This document shows, one piece after another, positions 1 to 11,517 of a stretch of DNA of 64,000 nt. This stretch comes from Pseudoclavibacter helvolus. GTDB taxonomy: Bacteria > Actinomycetota > Actinomycetes > Actinomycetales > Microbacteriaceae. The stretch is taken from positions 1,054,001 through 1,118,000 of the forward strand of contig NZ_JACHWJ010000001.1 in the NCBI RefSeq assembly GCF_014191305.1. The letters are read 5' to 3'. Position 1 is the first letter of the stretch. Each line of letters starts with the position of its first letter. Position numbers and translations under genes: made by a program. The notes beneath the pieces were generated by a model. The model saw only the letters and a list, made by a program, of their open reading frames with translations, ran no database searches and had not been told where the DNA came from.

Positions 1-1079
1 CCGCTGGTGCCGAGCACCGCATGCAGCGACGATGGTCCTCGGGCCGCTTGCCCCACGGCGGCCTCCGCTTGCACGGTTGCCCCATCGAACAAAGACTGCC
101 CGTGCGTCGTGTCACTGGGAGGGCTCGTGCCAGCGGCGTCGAGCCAGGCAAGACTGCAGGCGCGCATCTCCTCTGCCGTGACGAAAGCAGGACGCAGCGT
201 CAGCCGCTGCCCGCCGCTGAGCTCGACTCGCGCGCTCGAGGTGTCCTCGAGTTGTAGGCGCACCACGGGAGCGGGCAGCGCCGAGCTCTCCGCCCGGCTC
301 ACCGGGGCGCCGGCTCCCCTGAGGTCGAGGAGGAGCTCCCGCGGTCCAGTCTCGGACCCGGACGCGGCATCGATCCAGCTCCACGGCATGCCAAGAACGG
401 CAAGCTCGCGAGCTAGGAGCGACGCTAGCTCTCCTCGGGCTATGCCGGGCACCGGAGCTGATCCATGGCCCTGCAGGAGCAACGCACGCCCCGCCGCCAG
501 GACGAGCTGATGTGGGCCACTGACGGCGACTCTTGCGGCGTCCGGCAGGACGGGGGCTTCTCGGTGCGTGAAGTGGTTTTCGAGTTCTCGTCGGGCAGAC
601 GGGGGCAGATCTCTCAGCTCTCCCCTGACCTGGATGCGCGCCCTCACCGAGCCGAACCCAAGGCTGACCGAGACGGCGGACAGTTCACGCTCGCCAGCCA
701 CGAGCGCCCGCGCGCCCGGCGCGGAGCGGTGGAGGGCGACCAGGTCCTCCCTGGCGAGCTGAGCTGCCTGACGCACGCAGGTGTGCAGCTCCCGGTCGAA
801 CGATGCCAGCGCCCTCGCCTGCTCTGCACGCACTTGACGGCGCGCCTCAACGTAATTGGCAACAGCCAGAGCCGGACCGAGTACCGCAAAGGCGAGCATC
901 GCGGGAGACCCGAGCAGCAGCCACAGCGCGATGGATACGACAACCGGGGCCACGGCCATGACAACCGGGAACGGCACAGCTCGAGGTTCGGCGAGTGGCG
1001 CGGGGAGGTGCAGCTCCCCATCGTTCAGCTCGAAACGGAGTGATGCAGACCCCGGCCCGGCGGATGACTCAGCTGTCAC
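1..1079 (-). CDS. FtsK/SpoIIIE-like membrane protein, N-terminal part (truncated by window edge)
   Basis: The minus strand is open without a stop from about 1079 to the window edge (359 codons), in the frame with actinobacterial codon usage; I translated it by hand. A GTG at 1079 overlaps the end of the upstream DUF4192 gene by 11 nt. The N-terminus (residues about 38-57 and 59-76) holds two adjacent hydrophobic segments, followed by a basic, helical stretch (EARRQVRAEQARAL) and then a globular region without a motif I can name. Two early TM segments followed by a long soluble region resemble the N-terminal part of FtsK/SpoIIIE-type ATPases found beside DUF4192 genes in Microbacteriaceae (recalled, not searched). 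The ATPase domain, if present, lies outside the window, so the call is tentative. No strong Shine-Dalgarno supports the exact start. Confidence 0.5.
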   Translation of the reverse strand, partial: MTAESSAGPGSASLRFELNDGELHLPAPLAEPRAVPFPVVMAVAPVVVSIALWLLLGSPAMLAFAVLGPALAVANYVEARRQVRAEQARALASFDRELHTCVRQAAQLAREDLVALHRSAPGARALVAGERELSAVSVSLGFGSVRARIQVRGELRDLPPSARRELENHFTHREAPVLPDAARVAVSGPHQLVLAAGRALLLQGHGSAPVPGIARGELASLLARELAVLGMPWSWIDAASGSETGPRELLLDLRGAGAPVSRAESSALPAPVVRLQLEDTSSARVELSGGQRLTLRPAFVTAEEMRACSLAWLDAAGTSPPSDTTHGQSLFDGATVQAEAAVGQAARGPSSLHAVLGTS

Positions 1080-2151
1080 GCCTGAGAGCGGACGCGGATT
1101 CGGTTTCCTCATTCCACTCCTCGACGACCGAGAGCCACGGAGCCACGACGTTCCGCTCGACAAGCCAGGCGACGCTCGACGCCAGGGAGTCATCCGGTCT
1201 GACCGACAGCGCGCTCTGCGCGAAGGACGCGGCGGCGCTCGAGCGCCCGGAGGCCCACTCGAGCCAGCTGAGGCCCGCGAGGAGCCCAGACTCGTCGTCG
1301 AGATCGACAAGCGCGGCCAGCTCTCGCAGCACCCTGACCGCACCGCGGACGCGCTTGCGCGAGAACGCCGGCAGTCGGGGCTGTTCGCTCTCGCCGATGA
1401 CGGTGCCCCAGACCTGGGCCAGCGAGAGCAGTCCATCACTCGCGCCGAAAGCGATGGTCACGAGCAGGAGCTCAGACGTGTGACGGCCCCGGAGCATGCA
1501 GAGGAGCTGCGCGAGCCTCGCGTCATCTGGGCCAGCAGAGAGGCTCGCGGGGGCGAATGACGTCAGCCAGCCTCGACGCATCGACGTCAGGTCTTCCTCT
1601 CCGTCGTGCAGCTGCCAGTGGCGCTCGTCGGCCTCGGCGAAGGCAAGCCTTCTGCTTCTCGAGGCAGGAGCGACGGCAGAGTCGTCGACGGGCTTCGGGG
1701 CGGCATCCAGCCAGCTCTGCTGAGTTCCGAGTCCCCGTGGGCCGATGTCGCAGCAGTCAGGATCGTCGCAACCGTAGACGCCCCAGGCATCCGAGGCCCG
1801 GCAGATGCAGAGCACAACCTCGATTCCTGCCCTGTCCGACGCAGCCACGAGCTCTTCCGCAAGCCAGGAGAACGGTGGCCTCGGCCCAACGCCGAATGGC
1901 AGGTCGGGGCTCAGCACGAAAACAACACGCTCGATGCTGTTCAGATGCGCCAGGTGTCCGACTACAGCGTTGGCGTACGCGCCTCGGACCGGAGGCCGCC
2001 CCGGTACCACCGGCAGATCGAATCGGAGAACCACCCCACCCCGCTTTCCGCTGAGCGGGATGGCCACAAGCGAGCCAACGGGCGAATAGCCCAGGAGGCG
2101 TGGCACGGCGTCGAGGATCTGTTTTGGGGTGCTGAGTCGAATCTGTTCCAT
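1069..2151 (-). CDS. DUF4192 domain-containing protein
   Basis: 360-residue soluble protein of the actinobacterial DUF4192 family, function unknown. The N-terminus (IRLSTPKQILDAVPRLLGYSP, shown in part: TPKQILDAVPRLLGY) and the following GSLVAIPL and VVLRFDLPV segments are the family signature. The middle is variable and has a Cys-rich patch (YGCDDPDCCD) near residue 130; the C-terminal third, about 220-340, is helical and Ala-rich. The ATG at 2151 has no Shine-Dalgarno but lies 6 nt after a TAGCTT hexamer, so a leaderless transcript is likely. The next gene down (1-1079) overlaps its stop codon, suggesting co-transcription. Confidence 0.85.
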   Translation of the reverse strand: MEQIRLSTPKQILDAVPRLLGYSPVGSLVAIPLSGKRGGVVLRFDLPVVPGRPPVRGAYANAVVGHLAHLNSIERVVFVLSPDLPFGVGPRPPFSWLAEELVAASDRAGIEVVLCICRASDAWGVYGCDDPDCCDIGPRGLGTQQSWLDAAPKPVDDSAVAPASRSRRLAFAEADERHWQLHDGEEDLTSMRRGWLTSFAPASLSAGPDDARLAQLLCMLRGRHTSELLLVTIAFGASDGLLSLAQVWGTVIGESEQPRLPAFSRKRVRGAVRVLRELAALVDLDDESGLLAGLSWLEWASGRSSAAASFAQSALSVRPDDSLASSVAWLVERNVVAPWLSVVEEWNEETESASALRRDS

Positions 2152-2157
2152 GCCCAG

Positions 2158-2163
2158 AAGCTA
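2158..2163 (-). promoter_or_regulatory. -10 element of a leaderless promoter for the DUF4192 gene
   Basis: TAGCTT on the minus strand is followed by a 6-nt spacer (CTGGGC) and then the ATG. A transcription start about 6-7 nt after the -10 would fall on the start codon. No clear -35 is visible. Confidence 0.5.
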
Positions 2164-2251
2164 GGCCGATGGACAATCAAGCTTCGCCACGAGGTGTTCC
2201 GCTGTGGACAGCCGCGCACAGACAGCGCTGTGACAACAGAGTGAACGCAGA

Positions 2252-2286
2252 AACACGGCCCGCGGATTGACTCCGCGGACCGTGTT
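2252..2286. terminator. stem-loop terminator between the DUF5684-like and DUF4192 genes
   Basis: Two 15-nt arms (AACACGGCCCGCGGA and TCCGCGGACCGTGTT) pair with one mismatch around a 5-nt loop. It lies 35 nt past the stop of the minus-strand gene at 2322-3059; on that strand it is followed by a short T run (TTTCTG). Confidence 0.7.
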
Positions 2287-2321
2287 CGATACCTGCCTGC
2301 TCGGGTATCAGCGCTCAGACA

Positions 2322-3059
2322 TTACTGCTGAGGAGGCGTCTGCTGACCGTAGGGCTGCTGGTTCTCGGGTGCCTGCCCGAGCGGTGGCTGCTGGACAGGA
2401 GCCTGCCCGTACGCCTGCTGGGCCGGAGCCTGCTGGCCGGAGGGCTGCGCGGGTGCCTGGCCGTATGGCTGCTGGGCCGGCGGCTGTCCGTAGCCCTGCG
2501 TGGGAGCCTGACCGTACCCCTGCTGCGCGGGAGCCTGACCGTACTGCGCAGGGGACTGACCGTAGCCCTGCTGAACGGGCGCCTGCCCGTAGGCCTGAGC
2601 CGGTGCACCCTGCTGGTAGCCGACCGCGCCCTGGGGCTGACCGTACTGCTGACCGCCGAGGTTCATGAGCGCAGGGTTCCAGCGTGAGCTGTCGAACCCG
2701 ACGATCGCGAACCAGACGATGGGAAGGAAGATGTAGAGCAGGACCCAGACACCGCTCTTGCCGAAGCCGAGCCCGACGCGGTACGCGGCGATGGCCAGGA
2801 GCACGACGAGGGCAATGTTGACGCCGGGGATGAAGCCCACGAGCACCCACCATCCCGGGAACCCGGCAGCCTCGACGAAGGTCCACGAGTTGTAGACCGG
2901 TACCCAGGCCTTCCAAGCCTCGATTCCCATCTTCGTGAACACCTTCGACATCAGCCACGATGACAGGGCATAAGCACCGAGGACCAAGACGAGCCATAGG
3001 AGGATCCCTATGGCGCCGAATCCTGCCGCGGCTTGATCGCCGTGAGGGATGAATTCCAT
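2322..3059 (-). CDS. DUF5684-like multi-pass membrane protein with Gln/Tyr/Pro-rich C-terminal tail
   Basis: 245 residues. Residues about 15-125 form a compact membrane domain with four hydrophobic segments (for example [17 protein letters not shown] and [19 protein letters not shown]) and the connecting motif [15 protein letters not shown]. This pattern of Trp, Pro and an Asn before a Gly-rich turn is typical of DUF5684 (signal-peptidase-like membrane DUF). From about 140 to the end the protein is an imperfect repeat of YGQAPAQQ-type units, probably disordered and cytoplasmic. The ATG at 3059 has only a weak upstream AGAAAG. It lies downstream of yaaA on the same strand but after a 171-bp gap, so it is probably a separate unit. 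Function unknown. Confidence 0.75.
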   Translation of the reverse strand: MEFIPHGDQAAAGFGAIGILLWLVLVLGAYALSSWLMSKVFTKMGIEAWKAWVPVYNSWTFVEAAGFPGWWVLVGFIPGVNIALVVLLAIAAYRVGLGFGKSGVWVLLYIFLPIVWFAIVGFDSSRWNPALMNLGGQQYGQPQGAVGYQQGAPAQAYGQAPVQQGYGQSPAQYGQAPAQQGYGQAPTQGYGQPPAQQPYGQAPAQPSGQQAPAQQAYGQAPVQQPPLGQAPENQQPYGQQTPPQQ

Positions 3060-3230
3060 GGAGGAGTCACTTTCTGATATTCAATGCGCGCTTGCGTCGC
3101 GCGCGGGGAGTGCACGTGAGTGAGTATTCGCAGACACTGTACAAATTAGCGGCGTTTTGCCGACTTTGTCGATGGGGAGACCTGCCCGTGGCGAATGCTT
3201 CACATTCAGCGCCCCACGTTGGCTCGTTAC

Positions 3231-4046
3231 TCAAGCCCCTTCTGGAACGATGAGCCGCGCCAATCCACTGCTCGTCGACTCGAGCTCCCAGCCCGCATCT
3301 CGGCAGAAGGCCGCCAAGTCATCAGCGCCCTGAAGCGCGTCAGCGCGCTCGGGCTCCGCAGCGGCAAGGGAGATCAGGCCGCGCGTGAAGAGGCCTTTGC
3401 CGCGTTTGTTGAAGTGGTTGAGCGAGCGCAGGGTTCCATCCGGCGAGCGAGAGACCACGTCGATGGACACGTGCTGAGGTGCGGCCTCAACCGGACCGAG
3501 CGCCGCGTACGCCTTCGAACGAAGATCGACGACGAGTCCCCTGTGGGCAGCGAGAGCCTCTCGCGTGACGGGTGCCCATCTGTTGGTCGCAGCTACTCCG
3601 CCGAGTCGCGATGCCGCGGACAGTCGGTAGGCCGGGATGCCTTCTCCCCCACCCACAAGGCCGAAGAGCGCGGAGTGAACAGCCACGTGGTGCGAAGCCC
3701 AGCTGAGCTGATGAGCCGTGAGGGTCGGCGCGTCGAGCGCGTCATAGAGCACCCCCGTGTAGCGCAGCAGTGCTGGCATGCGCGGCGCCGAGCGCAGGCT
3801 ACGGTTCCTGTCGAGCTCGACCGCTGCCTGCTTCTCAGAGATCTTGAGCACTTTGCGTGCCGTGTCCTGATCGTGCGAGAGGTGAGAGAGCTGGTCGGCG
3901 ACGAGCTCCCGAGTCTCGGTGAACGTCTCCGCCCAGCTGAGCCCGCCTGCTTCGGGGCTCTCGACCAGTTCACCTGTAAACGCAGCGTTGCCGCCGTCCC
4001 GTTTAGTTTCGGACGGCGGCAACAGCAGCAGGAGACCTTCGGTCAC
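3231..4046 (-). CDS. yaaA: YaaA family protein (peroxide stress / DUF328)
   Basis: 271 residues. The N-terminal LLLPPSETKRDGG is the diagnostic YaaA signature. The family is implicated in limiting intracellular iron and oxidative DNA damage under H2O2 in E. coli and has a DNA-binding fold; a role here is inferred. Its ATG overlaps the atpC stop codon in an ATGA arrangement (4043-4046), so it is translationally coupled to the last gene of the ATP synthase operon. No clear terminator is visible in the 170 bp that follow. Confidence 0.85.
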   Translation of the reverse strand: MTEGLLLLLPPSETKRDGGNAAFTGELVESPEAGGLSWAETFTETRELVADQLSHLSHDQDTARKVLKISEKQAAVELDRNRSLRSAPRMPALLRYTGVLYDALDAPTLTAHQLSWASHHVAVHSALFGLVGGGEGIPAYRLSAASRLGGVAATNRWAPVTREALAAHRGLVVDLRSKAYAALGPVEAAPQHVSIDVVSRSPDGTLRSLNHFNKRGKGLFTRGLISLAAAEPERADALQGADDLAAFCRDAGWELESTSSGLARLIVPEGA

Positions 4047-4321
4047 TCCCCGGAGACGAGTTCAGCCTCGCCAGCGACGACAGTGACGACGTCGCTGTTC
4101 ACCGAGAGGAAGCCGCCCTCGGCGTTGGCGACGATCTTCGATCCGTCAGCGGCCGTGATGCGAACCTGGCCGGAGCCCAGAGCCGCGAGCACAGGCTCGT
4201 GGCCGGAGAGGATTCCGATCTCGCCTTCTGAGGTGCGAGCGACGACCATGGTCGCGCTGCCTTCCCAGACGAGCTTGGTTGCTTCGACGACCTTGACGGT
4301 CAGTTCGCCTTTGACTGCCAT
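4043..4321 (-). CDS. atpC: F1Fo ATP synthase subunit epsilon (short form)
   Basis: 92 residues from the ATG at 4321, which lies 2 nt past the atpD stop; an upstream in-frame ATG at 4354 would overlap atpD and lacks family similarity. The beta-sandwich domain is intact (LTVKVVEATKLVWEG, GEIGILSGHEPVLAAL, GGFLSVNSDVVTVVAG). The protein ends after residue 92, so the C-terminal helical hairpin that inhibits rotation in the roughly 130-residue bacterial versions is absent. Short epsilon subunits occur in several actinobacteria (family knowledge). It joins the central stalk with gamma. Confidence 0.95.
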   Translation of the reverse strand: MAVKGELTVKVVEATKLVWEGSATMVVARTSEGEIGILSGHEPVLAALGSGQVRITAADGSKIVANAEGGFLSVNSDVVTVVAGEAELVSGE

Positions 4322-4323
4322 GA

Positions 4324-5820
<1,497 letters not shown>

Positions 5821-6717
5821 TTATGCGGTTGCGAGCGCGTCCGCGCCGCCCACGATCTCGGAAATCTGCTGCGTGATCTCTGCCTGGCGCGCGTTGTTCG
5901 CGAGCCTGGTGTAGTCGCGCACCAGGGTGTCTGCGTTGTCGGAAGCCGCGCTCATGGCGCGCTGGCGGGCAGCGTGCTCGGATGCGGCGGAGTGCAGCAT
6001 GGCGTTGAAGAGGCGCGCCTGGATGTAGTCGGGAAGCAGTGCGTGGAGCACCGTCTCTGCATCCGGCTCGAACTCGTACAGCGGGAGCAGCGGGGCCTCT
6101 TCGGCGACGTCGTCGCTTTCAACGACCTCGAGCGGCAGGAGCCGGACGACGGTCGGAGTCTGCGTGACCATCGACTGGAACCGGTTGTAGACGTAGTGGA
6201 TTTCCTCTACGCCGCCTTCCTCGAACGGAATCGTGAACCGTTCGACCAGTGCCTCGCCGAGCTCCTTCGCGGTCTGGAAGACCGGGAGGTCGGTGGAACC
6301 CGTCCACTGCTTCTCGCTCGCACGCTTGCGGAAGGCGAAGTAGCCAACCGCCTTGCGACCGATGAGGTAGTGGACAACTTCCTTGCCCTCTGCCTCGAGC
6401 GAGTTCGTCAGGCCTTCGGCCTCGCGCAGAACGCTCGATGAGAAGGCTCCGTTGAGGCCTCGGTCGCTCGTGAAGACGACGACCGCGACACGGCGGACCT
6501 CTTCACGCTCGGTGACGAGGATGTGATCGATGTCCGTGTAGCTGGCGACAGCCGAGACTGCCTCGGTGATCGCCTGCGCGTACGGGTTCGACTCGGCCAT
6601 GCGTTTCCGCGCCTTGGTGATGCGCGAAGTGGCGATCAGCTCCATGGCGCGGGTGACCTTCTTCATCGTCTGGGCAGACTTGATCTTCTGCCGGTAGACC
6701 CGAAGTTGTGCTCCCAT
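5821..6717 (-). CDS. atpG: F1Fo ATP synthase subunit gamma
   Basis: 298 residues. Central stalk subunit that rotates inside the alpha3beta3 ring. The N-terminal helix ([28 protein letters not shown]-like [12 protein letters not shown]) and C-terminal helix ([25 protein letters not shown], seen in part) are characteristic and together form the coiled coil. AGGAGA precedes the ATG by a few nt. Lies between atpA and atpD in the standard order. Confidence 0.97.
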   Translation of the reverse strand: MGAQLRVYRQKIKSAQTMKKVTRAMELIATSRITKARKRMAESNPYAQAITEAVSAVASYTDIDHILVTEREEVRRVAVVVFTSDRGLNGAFSSSVLREAEGLTNSLEAEGKEVVHYLIGRKAVGYFAFRKRASEKQWTGSTDLPVFQTAKELGEALVERFTIPFEEGGVEEIHYVYNRFQSMVTQTPTVVRLLPLEVVESDDVAEEAPLLPLYEFEPDAETVLHALLPDYIQARLFNAMLHSAASEHAARQRAMSAASDNADTLVRDYTRLANNARQAEITQQISEIVGGADALATA

Positions 6718-6755
6718 GCTTCTCCTGTGCTCGTCGTCGAAGTCGTCGAGGGCGC

Positions 6756-8381
6756 CTAGCGGCGCTTCTTGACGATCTTCTCCTGCTCGATCTCGTCAGC
6801 GGCGACCTGTTCGGCGCTAGCGACGAGCGGAGTTCCGTCGTTCTTGAGGTACGTCTTCGAGAAGGCGTCGACACCGTCGGCCATGGCCTTCAGCGTGTCG
6901 TCTTCGAGCTTTCCGCTGTCGCGGAGGCGGCCGAGGACGTCGGTGTTGCGCTCGAGGTACTCGAGAAGCTCGCGCTCGAAGCGCAGGATCTCGTCGACCG
7001 GGACCAGGTCCAGCTTGCCGTTCGTGCCGGCCCAGATCGCGACGACCTGCTGCTCGACGGGGTACGGCGAGTACTGCGGCTGCTTGAGGAGCTCGGTGAG
7101 GCGTGCGCCACGTTCGAGCTGCTTGCGCGTCGTCGCGTCGAGGTCGGACGCGAACATCGCGAATGCCTGCTGCGAACGGTACTGGGCCAGCTCGAGCTTG
7201 AGCGTTCCCGAGACCTTCTTGATGTGCTTCTGCTGGGCGTCGCCACCGACTCGCGAGACGGAGATACCGACGTCGACCGCTGGACGCTGGTTGGCGTTGA
7301 AGAGGTCGGACTGCAGGAAGATCTGGCCATCGGTGATCGAGATCACGTTGGTCGGGATGTACGCCGAGACGTCGTTGGCCTTGGTCTCGATGATCGGAAG
7401 ACCGGTCATCGAGCCTGCTCCCATCGCGTCGGAGAGCTTTGCGCAACGCTCGAGGAGGCGGGAGTGCAGGTAGAACACGTCTCCCGGGTATGCCTCGCGG
7501 CCCGGCGGACGGCGCAGGAGGAGCGAGACGGCGCGGTAGGCCTCAGCCTGCTTCGACAGGTCATCGAAGACGATGAGGACGTGCTTACCCTCGTACATCC
7601 ACTGCTGGCCGATGGCCGAGCCCGTGTACGGAGCGAGGTACTTGAAGCCGGCGGGGTCGGAGGCGGGAGACGCGACGATGGTCGTGTACTCCATGGCTCC
7701 TGCGTCTTCCAGCGCGCCCTTGACGGAGGCGATGGTCGAGCCCTTCTGGCCGACGGCAACGTAGATGCAGCGCACCTGCTTGTTGACGTCTCCGGACTCC
7801 CAGTTGGCCTTCTGGTTGATGATCGCGTCGATCGCGATCGCCGTCTTGCCGGTCTGGCGGTCGCCGATGATGAGCTGGCGCTGGCCACGGCCAACGGGGA
7901 TCATCGCGTCGATCGCCTTGATGCCAGTCTCGAGCGGCTCGTGCACCGACTTGCGGTCCATGACGCCTGGCGCCTGGAGCTCGAGGGCGCGTCGGCCGGA
8001 CGTGGCGATCTCGCCGAGTCCGTCGATTGCGTTGCCGAGCGGGTCGACGACACGGCCGAGGTAGCCCTCGCCGACGGGAACGGAGAGGACCTCGCCGGTG
8101 CGGCGGACTTCCATGCCCTCGACGATGCCCTGGAACTCGCCGAGGACGATGACGCCAATGCTGCTCTCGTCGAGGTTCTGTGCGAGGCCGAGCGTTCCAT
8201 CAGCGAAGGTGATGAGTTCGTTGGCCATGACGCCAGGGAGACCCTCGACGTGCGCGATGCCGTCCGAGGCGTCAACCACGGTGCCGACCTCGGTCGCCGT
8301 GGCGCCTTCCGGACGGTATGAGGAAGCGAACTGCTGAAGCGCGTCGCGGATCTCATCCGGATTGATTGTGAGTTCTGACAT
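6756..8381 (-). CDS. atpA: F1Fo ATP synthase subunit alpha
   Basis: 541 residues from the ATG at 8381 ([13 protein letters not shown]); the open frame continues upstream but only through non-homologous sequence overlapping atpH. Non-catalytic nucleotide-binding subunit. It carries the P-loop [13 protein letters not shown] near residue 170, VGQKGSTIA, and the [13 protein letters not shown] segment of the catalytic interface containing the conserved Arg. The C-terminus is helical and ends in EKIVKKRR. Confidence 0.97.
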   Translation of the reverse strand: MSELTINPDEIRDALQQFASSYRPEGATATEVGTVVDASDGIAHVEGLPGVMANELITFADGTLGLAQNLDESSIGVIVLGEFQGIVEGMEVRRTGEVLSVPVGEGYLGRVVDPLGNAIDGLGEIATSGRRALELQAPGVMDRKSVHEPLETGIKAIDAMIPVGRGQRQLIIGDRQTGKTAIAIDAIINQKANWESGDVNKQVRCIYVAVGQKGSTIASVKGALEDAGAMEYTTIVASPASDPAGFKYLAPYTGSAIGQQWMYEGKHVLIVFDDLSKQAEAYRAVSLLLRRPPGREAYPGDVFYLHSRLLERCAKLSDAMGAGSMTGLPIIETKANDVSAYIPTNVISITDGQIFLQSDLFNANQRPAVDVGISVSRVGGDAQQKHIKKVSGTLKLELAQYRSQQAFAMFASDLDATTRKQLERGARLTELLKQPQYSPYPVEQQVVAIWAGTNGKLDLVPVDEILRFERELLEYLERNTDVLGRLRDSGKLEDDTLKAMADGVDAFSKTYLKNDGTPLVASAEQVAADEIEQEKIVKKRR

Positions 8382-8433
8382 GTTCTTCCCTTGTCGTCCG
8401 GGGCCTCGCCCCGAGAGTTTCAGTGCGTGAGGC

Positions 8434-9225
8434 TCAGGCGAGCTGTAGGCGGAGGTTGTTGAGTCGAGCGGCGACACTGTCGTCGATAACGTCATCGCCA
8501 AGCTGCACGCGCAGACCGCCGATGATCTTCGGGTCGATGACTGTCGTGACGAAGACGCGTCGGTTGAAGCGACGCGTCAGGCCCGCCTCGAGCTTCGCAA
8601 GCTGCTCGGGAGCGAGCGGACTCGCCACCGTGACCGTTGCGACCGAACGGCCGGCCTGATCGGCAACCACTTCGCCTGCCCAGGTGAGGAGGCGACGAGT
8701 GCGGCGACCGAGCGGGTTACCTACGAGCTCGCGGAGGATCAGCAGGCTAGGCGCGCTGATCTTGCCCGCGAAGAGGCGCTCGACGAGCTGCGACTTGACA
8801 GCCGAGTCCCCGAGACGCGACCCGAGCGTGAGCTCGAGCTCCGGGTTGGCGCTGATCGTGTCAGCGACCGTGGTGAGTTCAGCGGCGATTGCCGACTGCT
8901 CGCCCGCGGTCTGGGCGGTGGCACGGACTGCGAGTTCCTGCAGGCCGAGTGCGAACTCATGGTTGCTCGACCAGGTCTGGCTGACAGCTTCCTGAAGGAG
9001 CTGCAGCGCACGCGGGCTCAGGTGAGAGCCGAAGACTCTCCCCGCGAGCTCGCGCCTGGCGCTGACGTCCGCGGCCGGGTTCGACAGTGCTACAAGGAGG
9101 TGCTGGTTGGCGCCCGCTGCGTTGACGGCAGCGAACACCTGCTCAGCGTCCCGTAGCTCTGCCTGGCCCCAGCCGTCGACGCTGTTCTTGAGGGCTGCCA
9201 GTGCGTGTCTGGTCGCGCTTCCCAT
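8434..9225 (-). CDS. atpH: F1Fo ATP synthase subunit delta
   Basis: 263 residues, the longer actinobacterial form of the OSCP/delta subunit that joins the peripheral stalk to F1. The C-terminal part has the family pattern ([20 protein letters not shown], then [18 protein letters not shown]; GGxRVxxGDxxxDxS). Its ATG overlaps the atpF stop by one base (TGATG), indicating translational coupling. Confidence 0.95.
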   Translation of the reverse strand: MGSATRHALAALKNSVDGWGQAELRDAEQVFAAVNAAGANQHLLVALSNPAADVSARRELAGRVFGSHLSPRALQLLQEAVSQTWSSNHEFALGLQELAVRATAQTAGEQSAIAAELTTVADTISANPELELTLGSRLGDSAVKSQLVERLFAGKISAPSLLILRELVGNPLGRRTRRLLTWAGEVVADQAGRSVATVTVASPLAPEQLAKLEAGLTRRFNRRVFVTTVIDPKIIGGLRVQLGDDVIDDSVAARLNNLRLQLA

Positions 9226-9794
9226 CAGCTGTGCGTTCCTGCCTTCTGGTCATTGTCGAGCTCACTCAGGAACCGGTCGACGTAGGCCGTCGAACGGCTG
9301 TCCTCGCGCAGGCTCTCCCCGACGACGCCGGAGGCGAGGTCGAGGGCAAGCGTGCCCACTTCGGCGCGGAGCGAAACGATCGCCGTCTGGCGCTCCGCCT
9401 CGATCTGTGCCTTTGCGGAAGCGGTCATGCGGTCGAGCTCAGCCTGCGTCTCGGCCTTCTTCTGGACCTTGATCTGATCTGCGTCGACACGAGCCTGCTC
9501 GCGGATCTCCGCAGCTTCGGTTCGCGCGGCGGCAAGAAGCTTCTCGTTCTCGTCGCGCTTGGCAGCGGCCTCGGCCTGAGCGATCTCCGCCTTGCGGATA
9601 CCGCCCTCGATCTGCGCTTCACGCTCGTCGAGGATCTTGCGCAGAGCCGGGATGGCGAATTTCCAGAAGAAGAGCGCGAGCACAACGAAGACAACCGCCG
9701 ACCAGACGATGTCATACGTGGCGGGGAAGAGGACGTTGCCGCCTTCCTCCGCTGCAAGAGTCGACGTGATCGCCGACAGTGCGAAGGTGCTCAT
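9225..9794 (-). CDS. atpF: F1Fo ATP synthase subunit b
   Basis: 189 residues. One membrane helix at about 29-46 (IVWSAVVFVVLALFFW) is followed by KFAIPALRKILDERE and a long Ala/Glu/Lys-rich helix that forms the peripheral stalk dimer. Standard position between atpE and atpH, coupled to atpH by a TGATG overlap. Confidence 0.95.
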   Translation of the reverse strand: MSTFALSAITSTLAAEEGGNVLFPATYDIVWSAVVFVVLALFFWKFAIPALRKILDEREAQIEGGIRKAEIAQAEAAAKRDENEKLLAAARTEAAEIREQARVDADQIKVQKKAETQAELDRMTASAKAQIEAERQTAIVSLRAEVGTLALDLASGVVGESLREDSRSTAYVDRFLSELDNDQKAGTHS

Positions 9795-9806
9795 ATGCGA
9801 ACCCGC

Positions 9807-10896
<1,090 letters not shown>

Positions 10897-11076
10897 GTTC
10901 AGGGCTGAGGCGAACAGAGCACTCTCCTGTCTCGGGGCGCAGCTGTCTTTGCTGCGCTTCGATGAGTTCGGGCGGGTGAGCACACGAGAAGGACACCTTC
11001 TCGGCTCACCTGGATCAGCCTATCAAGAAATCCCCAGGCAGGAGTGCACTTCAGGCCTCCTGAGCGAACTTTTCTA

Positions 11077-11517
11077 CTATTTGTCGTCGCCGGGGAGGCG
11101 AACGTCGCTGACGTTGCCCATTCGACCGCGCACAACGCACACGACGTCGACGATCACCGTCGCGATGACGGCGACGACGAGGCACAGCCAGAGCGTGAAG
11201 AGGTGCACGATCGGAAGGTCCCTGATCAGGAAGAGCGCACCCAAGAAGACGATGAACTTGAGGATCCAGGCGCCGAGAATCGTGGCCATGAAGAAGATCT
11301 GGTCGAGGTGCGACGCGAGGATCACTGAGACGACCGTGATTCCCGTGAAGAGCAGCGTGATAGCCGCGGCGAAGAGGGCGCTCCAGAGCCCGTTGATGCC
11401 GACCACGAGGAAGCCGACGGCACCGCCGACGACGGCAACGGCGATCGCGACGACGACGGACCACTTCAGGATGCTCTTGAAGATCGGCACGGAGGTGGGG
11501 GTCGTAGAGGAGTTCAT
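11077..11517 (-). CDS. AtpI-like membrane protein
   Basis: 146 residues with four hydrophobic segments (VVVAIAVAVVGGAVGFLVVG, ALFAAAITLLFTGITVVSVIL, MATILGAWILKFIVFLGALFL, LCLVVAVIATVIVDVVCVV). The ATG at 11517 overlaps the wecA stop in an ATGA arrangement. Its place directly before atpB is that of the poorly conserved AtpI/UncI-like gene of actinobacteria (for example the one before atpB in Mycobacterium tuberculosis). A role in assembling the c-ring or in ion supply is known for other AtpI proteins and only inferred here. Confidence 0.8.
   Translation of the reverse strand: MNSSTTPTSVPIFKSILKWSVVVAIAVAVVGGAVGFLVVGINGLWSALFAAAITLLFTGITVVSVILASHLDQIFFMATILGAWILKFIVFLGALFLIRDLPIVHLFTLWLCLVVAVIATVIVDVVCVVRGRMGNVSDVRLPGDDK

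Noticed and set aside
6708-8321. A 537-codon plus-strand open frame opposite atpA
   Set aside because: High-GC antisense open frame; composition is Asp/Val/Leu-Arg biased as expected for the reverse of a coding frame, and atpA is certain.
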